From: an uncultured Actinomycetes bacterium
GTDB lineage: Bacteria > Actinomycetota > Actinomycetes > Nanopelagicales > Nanopelagicaceae
Assembly (NCBI GenBank): GCA_903928395.1
Contig: CAIYQS010000205.1
Location: 1 to 13,794, forward strand
Length of the DNA stretch: 13,794 nt
Direction of reading: 5' to 3'
The notes beneath the pieces are model-generated. The model saw only the letters and a program-made list of their open reading frames with translations. It was not told the DNA's origin and made no database searches. Both the position numbers and the translations under genes were made by a program. Below are positions 6,351 through 13,794 of the stretch, piece after piece; position 1 is the first letter of the stretch; every line of letters begins with the position of its first letter.

Positions 6351-7716
6351 TCGCCGCAAATGTGCGAATTATCAACACCATATCGTGCCAAAAACTCCAG
6401 CTCTGGATGTAATACGTATCCATATCCATCCGCTCTTGCCAACCCACCTCTTTGCGGCCGTTTATCTGCCACAAGCCAGTCAACCCGGGTGTCACAATGC
6501 TACGGAAGCGGCTCTGGGAACTAACCAAGTGATACTCATCTTCCAAAATTGGACGCGGACCAACAACAGACATAGTCCCAATCAACACACACCACAGTTG
6601 TGGCAACTCATCCAGCGACCAACGCCGTAGGAAGCGTCCAAATGAAGTGATCCGCGGATCATTACGGTAGCGCTCGGCAATTTCAGCATCAGGCTCACCA
6701 ATCACCGAATCCCTCATGGCATGCGCATCCTTGACCATCGTGCGAAACTTAGGAAAAGTGAAATATGTTCTGCCAGCACCCATTCGTTTCGCGTTATATA
6801 AAATTGGGCCTTTTGAGGTGACTTTTACTCCAATTGCAATGGCAAGAAGCAAAGGCGAAAGCAGGATAAGCATCAAGAGAGAGAAAATCAGATCAAATAG
6901 ACGTTTAATGGCGTAACCGGAATTAACGATTTGTGGTTCTTCGATCCGAACCCAATTGTCGTGCTCGATTGTCGTGAACTGAGATAACTCCGGTGCTAGT
7001 GGAGTGTAGAGCCTGATTCCAATAATTCCCAGATAGTAAAATTTCGAAATCCGGACTAGAAGATCTGCGTCAACATTAGCCGATTCTGTGACGATAATTC
7101 CATCAATCGACTCCTCTAGAATTCGCCTTTCTAAACTATTCAACCAAACTTCGTCATCGCTCGAATTTGGAGGGTCTACCCTTAAATAATTCGCCGAAAC
7201 TCCCGAATTTCCACGTTCAACGAAGATCATTTTTGGATCAAACACATCTTGGTTGGAAGCAATATATAAATGGGTTTCCTGCACTACCGCTAGATTTTTA
7301 TTAAGTAGGGATTCAATTAACAGTCTAGTAAAGGTTAGACAAATAAAGATTGCACCCGACGAAAAGAAAACCCATAGTCTGGATATTGCATGGTGAACTA
7401 TGTAAGAAGTAAAACCTAGTAATACGGTTGCTCGCCAACCTGATTGCGCAACAGAACGAAGAGAAGTAGATAAGTTCTCAACGCGGGTGAAATTCCACGC
7501 TTTGCTCACATGCAAACTAAATAGCCAGAAAATGGGCAAGGCACAAACTAGTATAAAATTATAAAAGGATTCATGAGCCAGAACCCCAAGCCCTTGATAA
7601 CGAAGACTATATGCAGTTAGGGTCGCTGCAAAAATGATGGCAATGTCAGAACGAAACACAAATTTTCGATATTTGCGAAGTGTGCTCGAATAAGAAACGT
7701 CGGAATCAATACTCAT
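6325..7716 (-). CDS. Polyprenyl-phosphate sugar-1-phosphate transferase (WbaP/CpsE-like)
   Basis: Starts EPS repeat-unit assembly by moving a sugar-1-phosphate from a nucleotide sugar to undecaprenyl phosphate at the inner membrane face. The N-terminal part has about four membrane helices (roughly 25-135), then a soluble domain (about 150-260). The catalytic domain starts at KRLFDLIFSLLM (273-284) with its own membrane segment. Conserved motifs are KFRTM (325-329), the DEL motif SLDELPQ (369-375), VVGPRP (386-391), PGLTGLWQINGR (412-423) and a tail ending GRGSY. Residue numbers count from the GTG at 7722. The ATG at 7716 is preferred because AGGAGG lies 8 nt before it. It is the last gene of the minus-strand operon, 65 nt after the BY-kinase. 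The sugar is not predictable from sequence (galactose or glucose is common). Confidence 0.95.
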   Translation of the reverse strand: MSIDSDVSYSSTLRKYRKFVFRSDIAIIFAATLTAYSLRYQGLGVLAHESFYNFILVCALPIFWLFSLHVSKAWNFTRVENLSTSLRSVAQSGWRATVLLGFTSYIVHHAISRLWVFFSSGAIFICLTFTRLLIESLLNKNLAVVQETHLYIASNQDVFDPKMIFVERGNSGVSANYLRVDPPNSSDDEVWLNSLERRILEESIDGIIVTESANVDADLLVRISKFYYLGIIGIRLYTPLAPELSQFTTIEHDNWVRIEEPQIVNSGYAIKRLFDLIFSLLMLILLSPLLLAIAIGVKVTSKGPILYNAKRMGAGRTYFTFPKFRTMVKDAHAMRDSVIGEPDAEIAERYRNDPRITSFGRFLRRWSLDELPQLWCVLIGTMSVVGPRPILEDEYHLVSSQSRFRSIVTPGLTGLWQINGRKEVGWQERMDMDTYYIQSWSFWHDMVLIIRTFAAIISGRGSY

Positions 7717-7781
7717 CGCCACTCCCTCCTCCGAACCACCATCCGCAAAACCCCGATTCGCGTGTTGAAGGTCAACTTCCC

Positions 7782-9449
7782 TTAGCGTGAACTTTTGCGT
7801 GGTGCCCGCTTCGTTGAGGAACTTACCTTCTTTACCACCCGCTTGGTGGATTTAGAAGGAACAGCTTTTTTAGCCGCTGTCTTCTTTGCAATAGGCTTTT
7901 TCACTGACCTTGCACCTCGGGCAGATTTAGGGCTGAACTCTTTTTCAAGGTCCCCTACCGAACTTTCGATTTCCAATCGAACAAGTTCATCTGGAAGCGG
8001 TGAATAAGGGGCAAGTTGGGCTTCAATTATTGCTTGAGGCAGGTGTCCCGATTCCCCGTACTCATGACCATACTGCTTGCCATAACCGTATGAATAACCA
8101 TACCGATATCCGTAGTTGTCATAATCGCGAGCCGCTAACGGGATCATATTCAAGACTCCCCCGAGGATTTTGGCTCCCACGGCATTCACGGAATCTTTAG
8201 AACCTCTGAACTGCCCGATTCGCGTCTTGCCAGCACGGACAACCAGGATTACTCCATCACTCTTCTTAGCCAAGATCGCGGCGTCTGTTACCGGCAAAAG
8301 TGCTGGCGAATCAATAATCACGTAGTCAAACATGCTACGAAGCAAATTGAAGAACTGATCTAGATACTCAGAGTTAAGCAATTCGGCGGGATTTGGCGGA
8401 ATGTTTCCGGATGGCAAAAACTTAAGGCCGTCATCGCCCCAATCAACCACCAATTCATTAATACTCTTTTGATTAATTGTTGGAATCCGGCCGGCCAAAA
8501 TATCTGTGAATCCAGTTGTTCCTGGGCTGATCTTCAGATATTTAGACGCACGCGGGCGGCGCAAGTCCCCTTCAATATGAAGAACTTTTAAACCTGATTG
8601 AACCATTGATATAGCTAGGTTCACGGAGGTTGTGGTTTTGCCTTCTCCGGGCAGCGAAGAAGCAATTGTAATGATTTGAATCGGTTTTTCGGTTTTTAGG
8701 AATTGAATATTGGTCCGCAGCGACCTGAAAGCTTCCGCACGGACTGCGTACCTGCCAAGATCTGTCACGAGTGGTTTAGTTTCCGCGTCGTCATCAAACC
8801 CAATCGCCGCTAAAAGAGGTAACTCCTCGAGGTCTAAATCGTTCTTTACGGTGTTATCAAAGATTTGCCGCAAGATAGACAAAGCGATTCCCAAGCCAAA
8901 CCCGAGAATTATTCCCAATAAAAAATTCAAAGTCTTCTTCGGGGACGATGGCTTAGTAGGTGCAATTGCACTCTTCACCATGGATACTTTGACGGTGCTA
9001 TCGCCACTGCTGGATTCAAGACTTGCGGCTGTTGACGAAAATTGATTTCCTATCGCATTCGCAATATCGGCTGCTCGCTGAGGGCTCTGATCCGAAACAG
9101 TCACGTCGATTAAAACTGTATTTAGGGGCGCACTCGCCTTCACTTGCGCAGCTAGTGTTTGTTCTCGGTACGGAAGATGCAGGGTTTGAATGACCGGATT
9201 TAAAGTGCCGGGGCCGTTGATAATTTGGGCGTAGGAAATAACTCTCTGCTGTGAAAAACTTGACCCCTGAGCCAGGGCTCCGATATCCAAGGCAGAAGAT
9301 GGGGTTGAAACAAAAAGCTGAATATCAGCCTGATAAATCGGAGTCTGCGTATACGTGATTCCAGCTGCGACCAAAATTCCGATGAGAGTAGAAACCACCA
9401 CTATTTTTAGATTGCGCAGAATAAGGCGATAGTAATCTTTCAGATCCAT
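7782..9449 (-). CDS. Wzz-domain BY-kinase (chain length and export control)
   Basis: A membrane tyrosine autokinase that controls EPS polymer length and export. The Wzz domain spans about 1-195, with membrane helices at 15-33 and 175-193 bounding an extracytoplasmic region. The cytoplasmic kinase has Walker A SLPGEGKTTT (265-274), Walker A' HIEGDLRRP (291-299, with Glu in place of the first Asp, common in actinobacterial members) and Walker B YVIIDSP (376-382). A cluster of nine tyrosines at 443-464 is the autophosphorylation tail. An extra segment follows; its last 49 residues (507-555) hold 13 Lys and 6 Arg and no acidic residue, in a KKPIAKKTAAKK style like histone H1 tails. AAAGGA lies 5-6 nt before the ATG. 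The adjacent phosphatase gene is the expected partner that removes the phosphates. Confidence 0.97.
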   Translation of the reverse strand: MDLKDYYRLILRNLKIVVVSTLIGILVAAGITYTQTPIYQADIQLFVSTPSSALDIGALAQGSSFSQQRVISYAQIINGPGTLNPVIQTLHLPYREQTLAAQVKASAPLNTVLIDVTVSDQSPQRAADIANAIGNQFSSTAASLESSSGDSTVKVSMVKSAIAPTKPSSPKKTLNFLLGIILGFGLGIALSILRQIFDNTVKNDLDLEELPLLAAIGFDDDAETKPLVTDLGRYAVRAEAFRSLRTNIQFLKTEKPIQIITIASSLPGEGKTTTSVNLAISMVQSGLKVLHIEGDLRRPRASKYLKISPGTTGFTDILAGRIPTINQKSINELVVDWGDDGLKFLPSGNIPPNPAELLNSEYLDQFFNLLRSMFDYVIIDSPALLPVTDAAILAKKSDGVILVVRAGKTRIGQFRGSKDSVNAVGAKILGGVLNMIPLAARDYDNYGYRYGYSYGYGKQYGHEYGESGHLPQAIIEAQLAPYSPLPDELVRLEIESSVGDLEKEFSPKSARGARSVKKPIAKKTAAKKAVPSKSTKRVVKKVSSSTKRAPRKSSR

Positions 9450-9546
9450 TTTAATCCTTTAGTTGCCTAGGCTCCCTGGGGCTACGTTTGGTTGGGCGAC
9501 CCACTTTTATAGCACGTGCACAATTCTAGCATACTGAAAATTCGAT

Positions 9547-10437
9547 TTATCCAAAAATCGGTCCAATGCTTCCATTCGCCGCCACCAAAAAGGCGCAGGG
9601 ACCCAACCCGAATGGTTCCGTAAAAACCGTCACAGGACATTTACCAGCTAAAGCCGCCACTAATGAGGTGAAATCGACGCTTAACACAAATTTCTCCACC
9701 TGATCCATTTCAAACCTTGCAGAGATCGTTAGAGGTCCTTCAGGGGAGAGGACTTGAACTAAATTCAACTCCTCTCCCCTGAATGCGAAGGAAATTCTCT
9801 GATCAAATCGTCCGACCTTCATTTCTACGACACCACTGCAAATGTTTGACACGGCTCGAAAATTGGGGGCCCGAAAATCCGCTACCAAGCAAACTCCGTT
9901 GGTTTCAGCCACTGTTTCCCAGGTTAATCTCAGTTTATCTAGCAGGTCCGACTCGTCAATAGTCAAAATTGCACTTACGGTGTTGGCGTGAGTGAAGCTT
10001 CCCTCAGCTCGTAAAAGTTGAACGGCAGTCATTATGGCTTTCGCGAGTTCAACAGATAAAACTTGACCTCCTTGGCCAATAGGATCAAATGGGATAACTG
10101 AATGATCAAATCGTTGGTCCTGCATGGAGAGAATTTTTTGAGGCGCAACTCCCGCTTCGATGATATGCGGAGCGAAGGCGTCTTCAGCAATCACCACAAA
10201 ATCTGACTCAACAAGTTGGTCCTGAATCGCTTGCAAGGAGTGAGAAACCGTATCCAACACCTCAAGCCCCCACGCCTCCGCCAAATTTAATATGGATTGC
10301 GGAATCCTCTGCCCCTCAACCCCCTCGATTCCAGCAGAAGCAACTTCTAGATTGGGAAAGTAACGCTTTATAGCGGCAGCAGCCAAGACCGACCGAGCTT
10401 GATTGTGCCGACATACCACCGTCACAAGACGAGTCAT
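9547..10437 (-). CDS. Low-MW protein tyrosine phosphatase with an extra C-terminal domain
   Basis: The N-terminal ~145 residues are a low-molecular-weight phosphatase: C9-R-H-N-Q-A-R15-S is the CX5R phosphate loop, and D118-P119 in PFDPIGQGG is the likely general-acid loop. It probably dephosphorylates the BY-kinase tail encoded next in the operon. Family members are usually ~150 aa; this one has ~150 more residues (about 152-296). That part starts ILTIDESDLLDKLRLTWE, contains GEELNLVQVLSPEGPLTISA, and ends in SVDFTSLVAALAGKCPVTVF. Its order and spacing recall one DNA polymerase III beta-clamp domain; this likeness is by eye and weak. GGAGGT lies 8 nt before the ATG, which overlaps the fcl stop in ATGA, indicating translational coupling. 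Confidence 0.88.
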   Translation of the reverse strand: MTRLVTVVCRHNQARSVLAAAAIKRYFPNLEVASAGIEGVEGQRIPQSILNLAEAWGLEVLDTVSHSLQAIQDQLVESDFVVIAEDAFAPHIIEAGVAPQKILSMQDQRFDHSVIPFDPIGQGGQVLSVELAKAIMTAVQLLRAEGSFTHANTVSAILTIDESDLLDKLRLTWETVAETNGVCLVADFRAPNFRAVSNICSGVVEMKVGRFDQRISFAFRGEELNLVQVLSPEGPLTISARFEMDQVEKFVLSVDFTSLVAALAGKCPVTVFTEPFGLGPCAFLVAANGSIGPIFG

Positions 10438-11417
10438 CCGAATTCACCTCCGCGGTGGTAATGGTCCAAATACCATTGGTAAGTACTTGTGATTCCATCG
10501 CGCAACTCAACCTGTGGCTGCCACCCTAAATTATTGATTTTGGTCGTATTTAATAATTTGCGAGGTGTGCCGTCTGGCTTACTCGAATCCCACTTGATGT
10601 CCCCTTCAAATCCGACAATTTCTGCAATTAATGCTGCTAGTTGGGAAATGGTGAGATCCGTTCCCCAACCAATGTTTATAGGCGCTCCCGCATCATATTG
10701 TTGTAGCAAATGCAGAACGGCCCGAGCTAGATCGTCCGTGTGTAAGAATTCCCGTCTGGGGTTGCCCGTCCCCCAAAGAGTGATTGAACTAGCATTTTCG
10801 ACTTTGGCTTCGTGAAATCTTCTGATGAGAGCTGGTAACACGTGACTTGTCTTTAAATCAAAGTTATCTCCAGGGCCGTATAAGTTGGTGGGCATTGCCG
10901 ATATCCATGAACGGTGATATTCACGTCGATAGGACTCCACTTGCATAACACCCGCGATCTTCGCAATTGCATATGCGTCGTTCGTTTCTTCTAAAGGTCC
11001 TGTTAGGAGCGCTTCTTCACTAATGGGCTGCGGCGCAAACTTCGGATAAATACAAGAAGAACCCAAGAAAAGTACTCTTGGGATGTCATTGGATTGGGCT
11101 GCCTCAAACAAATTCGTCTGAATTCTCAAGTTTTCGTTTAAGAATTCAACAGGATATGTCGAATTTGCGACTATCCCCCCGACTTTGGCAGCCGCGATTA
11201 TCAGTATTTCAGGTTTTGCAGAAGCTATCGCCCTGGCCGTTTGAGCTTGATCCCGCAAATCAACTTCTGTGGAGGAATTCCCTAATAAACATGTAAAACC
11301 CATCGTCTCGAGATATCGCCAAATCGCAGAACCTACTAACCCTCGATGTCCGGCAATATATATTCGAGAGTCATGCGCTATTTTTGGTACTTTAGTCATT
11401 AGTCGCAATTCAATCAT
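10434..11417 (-). CDS. fcl: GDP-L-fucose synthase
   Basis: A short-chain dehydrogenase-type epimerase/reductase that converts GDP-4-keto-6-deoxy-D-mannose to GDP-L-fucose with NADPH in the cytoplasm. The protein is about 327 aa, normal for the family. Cofactor loop GHRGLVG at 23-29; catalytic Ser in LGSSCIYPK (118-126); YAIAK (149-153) supplies the Tyr-x3-Lys pair; NLYGPGDNFD (178-187) is a family signature. Starts are ambiguous: ATG 11417 has GGAGGAG 13 nt upstream, ATG 11444 has no ribosome binding site, and ATG 11399 gives a shorter N-terminus. It heads the minus-strand operon, overlaps the phosphatase gene by 4 bp and is divergent from gmd, which makes its substrate. Confidence 0.94.
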   Translation of the reverse strand: MIELRLMTKVPKIAHDSRIYIAGHRGLVGSAIWRYLETMGFTCLLGNSSTEVDLRDQAQTARAIASAKPEILIIAAAKVGGIVANSTYPVEFLNENLRIQTNLFEAAQSNDIPRVLFLGSSCIYPKFAPQPISEEALLTGPLEETNDAYAIAKIAGVMQVESYRREYHRSWISAMPTNLYGPGDNFDLKTSHVLPALIRRFHEAKVENASSITLWGTGNPRREFLHTDDLARAVLHLLQQYDAGAPINIGWGTDLTISQLAALIAEIVGFEGDIKWDSSKPDGTPRKLLNTTKINNLGWQPQVELRDGITSTYQWYLDHYHRGGEFG

Positions 11418-11463
11418 GAAATGTGGTTTACTCCTCCAAATCATGGACGAAGCAGGAGAATTT

Positions 11464-12462
11464 ATGAAGAAAGCACTGATAACGGGAATTACAGGCCAAG
11501 ATGGTTCGTACTTGGCAGAATTATTGCTTTCTAAGGGGTATGAAGTCCACGGGTTAATTCGCCGCTCTTCTTCTTTTAATACCTCACGAATTGACCACTT
11601 AATGGAAGATCCCGAAATCCATCAAGTGAAACTTTTCCTCCACTTTGCTGACTTGACAGACGGATCACGACTTGTTACCTTGATTTCAAAAATTGCACCG
11701 GATGAGGTATACAACCTTGCCGCGCAATCGCATGTTCGTGTGGCTTTTGACGAACCCGAATACACTGGCGACTCAGTTGGAATGGGTGTAACTCGAATCC
11801 TAGAAGCTATTCGTATCACTCAAGTCAATTGTCGGTTCTATCAAGCTTCTTCGTCTGAGATGTTTGGAGCAACCCCTCCGCCCCAAAGTGAAGAGACTCC
11901 TTTTTATCCTCGCTCACCATATGGGGTCGCAAAGCTTTACTCGTACTGGATGACAAAAAATTATCGGGAAGCGTATGGGCTTTTTGCGTGCAATGGAATT
12001 CTGTTTAATCACGAATCGGAGCGCCGAGGAGAAACGTTTGTAACCAAGAAGATTTCGAGTGCTGCAGCAAAAATTGCCTTAGGGAAGCAGAAAACCTTGA
12101 GCCTTGGAAATCTCGATGCAATTAGAGACTGGGGTTACGCGCCAGAGTATGTAGAGGGAATGTGGCGAATGCTCCAACACCACACCCCGACTGACTATGT
12201 CTTATCGACAAATACAGGATTTTCTGTCAGGGAATTTCTTAAATTTGCATTTGATGCGGTAAATCTAGATTGGGAAAAATATGTCTCGTTTGACCCACGC
12301 TACCTTCGTCCCACAGAAGTAGATGCGTTGATCGGAGATTACTCGAAGGCAAAATCAATTCTTGGTTGGTCTCCAAAAGTGCTAGCGCCTGAACTCGCTC
12401 GAATCATGGTGCATTCGGAGCACTCCTTCAACATTTCAAAATCAACCCAAAACGGAATCTAG
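11464..12462 (+). CDS. gmd: GDP-mannose 4,6-dehydratase
   Basis: Converts GDP-D-mannose to GDP-4-keto-6-deoxy-D-mannose, the first step to GDP-L-fucose or related deoxysugars. The protein is about 332 aa. NAD(P) loop GITGQDG at 8-14; catalytic region ASSSEMFG (128-135); YGVAK (153-157) with the Tyr/Lys pair; FNHESERRGETFVTKKI (181-197) is the family signature, normally HESPRRG; GNLDAIRDWGYAPEYVEGMW (215-234) is the second. The ATG at 11464 has AGGAGA 4 nt upstream; a longer frame reaches further left but lacks support and would run antisense into fcl. The flippase gene starts 4 nt after the stop, so the two are probably one operon. Confidence 0.97.
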   Translation: MKKALITGITGQDGSYLAELLLSKGYEVHGLIRRSSSFNTSRIDHLMEDPEIHQVKLFLHFADLTDGSRLVTLISKIAPDEVYNLAAQSHVRVAFDEPEYTGDSVGMGVTRILEAIRITQVNCRFYQASSSEMFGATPPPQSEETPFYPRSPYGVAKLYSYWMTKNYREAYGLFACNGILFNHESERRGETFVTKKISSAAAKIALGKQKTLSLGNLDAIRDWGYAPEYVEGMWRMLQHHTPTDYVLSTNTGFSVREFLKFAFDAVNLDWEKYVSFDPRYLRPTEVDALIGDYSKAKSILGWSPKVLAPELARIMVHSEHSFNISKSTQNGI

Positions 12463-12466
12463 ATTC

Positions 12467-13705
12467 TTGTTCTTGCGGCTAAAAAGTAAGATAGCGCCGA
12501 TTATCCAATATTTCTCCAAATCGTTGGAAAAGGCATTTGCATTAATATGGCTTTCGAGTCCAAGAATTTCGAGTTCAATAATTTCAGTGTTATCTGTTTC
12601 ACTCATGGCCCATCTACTTTCTGATTTCAATTTTGGACTAGTTCAAATTAACTACTCAATTGCCGCGATTGCTCTTTGGATAGGTGATTTAGGATCGATT
12701 AACACAATGATTATTGAGAACTCGATTGGGAATTTCCCCAAAGTTCGCGAAATTTGGTTCAATCGGTTAATCAGGGTATCAGGAGGGGCATTAATCCTCG
12801 GTGGCGCTGGTTACCTTTTCGGGTTAAGACACTTCAATTTTCTTTTGTTTTTTGCCTGCATACTTGATTTAAACAGCGATTCTCTAATGGGCCTTCGACA
12901 AATTATCTTCAAACAACGTTCCGCATTCATATTTCAAACGGGGAAGAAATTGATTCAGTTATTCGGATTGACTCTAATTTACTTAACAAAAGTCAATCTC
13001 TCCTCGCAGTTAGTATCGATTATTATTGGTCTTCCCGCAGTCGTGGCAATTTTTCTAGATTTCACGGTCATTGGAAAGCCTTCATCTAAACCTAGCTTCA
13101 AGGTGTCAGTTGATTCAATTAAGATCTGGGGACAGAGTGGAGGCACTCTCCTTGCCGGGTTGGATTTATGGATTATTGGTTCTTTCAAAGAATTTGGTTG
13201 GGTCTTATACTTGACTTTTGCTCGCCGAATTTCGAATTCATTGGGCATTTTTGGTGCAACTATTTCCGTTGAAACTCTGAATGATGTTGGAGAAAATGGT
13301 CTCAGTTCTAAAACTATCCGACCGAGAATTTTCAATGGATTCTTTTTAACATTATTTATTTCCGTATTTTTAAGTTTGGTCATGACATTTGTACTTGCTC
13401 CACTCACTGGAAGGCCCTCATCCGTTGCGGCTATATTGGTGGTTTCAAGTATTTTGTGTTCAATTCCGTTAGGAATTTTGACGGCCAGTATAAACAGCAT
13501 TTTTATAGGAATGAAGTTCTACAAATACGTATCGATGTCCACGTACTTGAGCACATTCGTATATCTATTTTGGTTGTCAATCATGCCACACGTTATAGGT
13601 ATCGCCTGGACTATTGGCTTAGGCTCCGCCATCAACCTAGGACTTGAACTATTGTTACAAGTTATCTTTTTTCAACGAATTCGCGTTAATGGTGCAAAGT
13701 CTTAG
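12467..13705 (+). CDS. Wzx-type polysaccharide flippase
   Basis: A multi-spanning membrane protein of the MOP exporter superfamily, polysaccharide branch, expected to flip undecaprenyl-linked repeat units to the outer face. About 412 aa with roughly 10-12 hydrophobic segments. The start is basic (MFLRLKSK) and helix 1 follows SSPRISSSIISVLSVSLMAHLL; G/S-rich helices and short polar loops (FARRISNSLGIFGA) fit the family. The assignment rests on topology and context, since such proteins share little sequence. The TTG at 12467 is 4 nt after the gmd stop with no strong ribosome binding site, so reinitiation is likely; a second TTG six bases on is possible. Codon use is visibly AT-rich, common in flippase genes. 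Confidence 0.85.
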   Translation: MFLRLKSKIAPIIQYFSKSLEKAFALIWLSSPRISSSIISVLSVSLMAHLLSDFNFGLVQINYSIAAIALWIGDLGSINTMIIENSIGNFPKVREIWFNRLIRVSGGALILGGAGYLFGLRHFNFLLFFACILDLNSDSLMGLRQIIFKQRSAFIFQTGKKLIQLFGLTLIYLTKVNLSSQLVSIIIGLPAVVAIFLDFTVIGKPSSKPSFKVSVDSIKIWGQSGGTLLAGLDLWIIGSFKEFGWVLYLTFARRISNSLGIFGATISVETLNDVGENGLSSKTIRPRIFNGFFLTLFISVFLSLVMTFVLAPLTGRPSSVAAILVVSSILCSIPLGILTASINSIFIGMKFYKYVSMSTYLSTFVYLFWLSIMPHVIGIAWTIGLGSAINLGLELLLQVIFFQRIRVNGAKS

Positions 13706-13762
13706 AAGATCGATACAGGACCTGCGCGATATTTGCTAGACACTTTCGGTTAGGCAACGTTA

Positions 13763-13794
13763 ATGGTTGCTTGGTTAGTGGTGCAAATAGTTAA
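13763..13794 (+). CDS. Possible start of the next gene, cut by the window end
   Basis: ATG at 13763 opens a frame to the window end encoding a hydrophobic start (MVAWLVVQIV), which would suit a membrane protein such as a polymerase. The upstream TAGG is a weak ribosome binding site. A GCAAC/GTTGC inverted repeat (7-nt loop) overlaps the ATG, so this could instead be a hairpin after the flippase gene. Only ten codons are seen. Confidence 0.25.
   Translation, partial: MVAWLVVQIV

Noticed and set aside
8710..9045. 111-aa ORF on the plus strand inside the BY-kinase gene
   Set aside because: It is antisense to a clear family member with intact motifs, and its Ser/Arg/Lys-rich translation has no recognisable domain.
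11269..11463. N-terminal extension of gmd
   Set aside because: The canonical start MKKALITGITGQDG is at 11464 with a good ribosome binding site; the extension is antisense to fcl.
12979..13500. 173-aa ORF on the minus strand inside the flippase gene
   Set aside because: It is an antisense shadow of an AT-rich membrane protein gene; the translation has no family features.
1..13794. CRISPR array, rRNA, riboswitch
   Set aside because: No regularly spaced repeats, rRNA-like sequence or recognisable riboswitch core was seen on either strand.

Overview
The window holds two unrelated blocks. Positions 22-5869 look like a small integrated mobile element. Positions 5870 to the end look like part of a chromosomal extracellular polysaccharide (EPS) locus. 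The likely host is an actinobacterium of moderate GC, perhaps a freshwater lineage. This is an inference from gene architecture: the Wzz chain-length domain and tyrosine kinase are fused in one protein whose Walker A' has Glu-Gly-Asp instead of Asp-x-Asp, GTG and TTG starts are common, and the tyrosine phosphatase is of the CRHNQARS type. No rRNA or species marker is present.

Mobile element (22-5869). A 32-bp direct repeat with 30 matches lies at 22-53 and 5838-5869 and is read as attL and attR. On the minus strand each copy resembles the 5' part of a tRNA (acceptor strand, D arm, start of the anticodon stem). Between the repeats, in order, are: a complete tyrosine recombinase (272-1444, +) preceded by tandem GGTGTGTCAA repeats; a stretch of about 900 bases with at most two doubtful small ORFs; and a minus-strand group reading from 4402 down to 2350 (MerR/Xis-like HTH protein, Rep_trans-like replication initiator, doubtful short ORF, second excisionase-type HTH protein). 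Divergent from this group is a 326-residue protein with an XRE-like HTH (4521-5501, +), with a 19-bp palindrome between them. No transfer, capsid, terminase or toxin gene is visible. The element has the minimum needed to integrate, excise and replicate, and resembles a stripped-down pSAM2-like (AICE) element or a phage satellite.

EPS locus (5870-13794). A VanZ-like membrane protein (5931-6350, +) converges on and overlaps a minus-strand operon: GDP-L-fucose synthase (fcl), a low-molecular-weight protein tyrosine phosphatase with an extra C-terminal domain, a Wzz/BY-kinase, and a polyprenyl-phosphate sugar-1-phosphate transferase. Divergent from fcl, with a very short gap, are GDP-mannose 4,6-dehydratase (gmd) and a Wzx-type flippase on the plus strand. 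Gmd and Fcl would make GDP-L-fucose. The sugar transferase would load the first sugar onto the lipid carrier, the flippase would move the lipid-linked unit across the membrane, and the kinase/phosphatase pair would control polymerisation and export. The other glycosyltransferases and the polymerase are not in the window, so the locus probably continues to the right.

The most notable points are: the compact integrative element with a tRNA 5'-end-like att site; the phosphatase fused to a domain that faintly resembles a DNA sliding clamp; a histone-H1-like basic tail after the tyrosine cluster of the BY-kinase; and the palindrome in the leader of the element's regulator.
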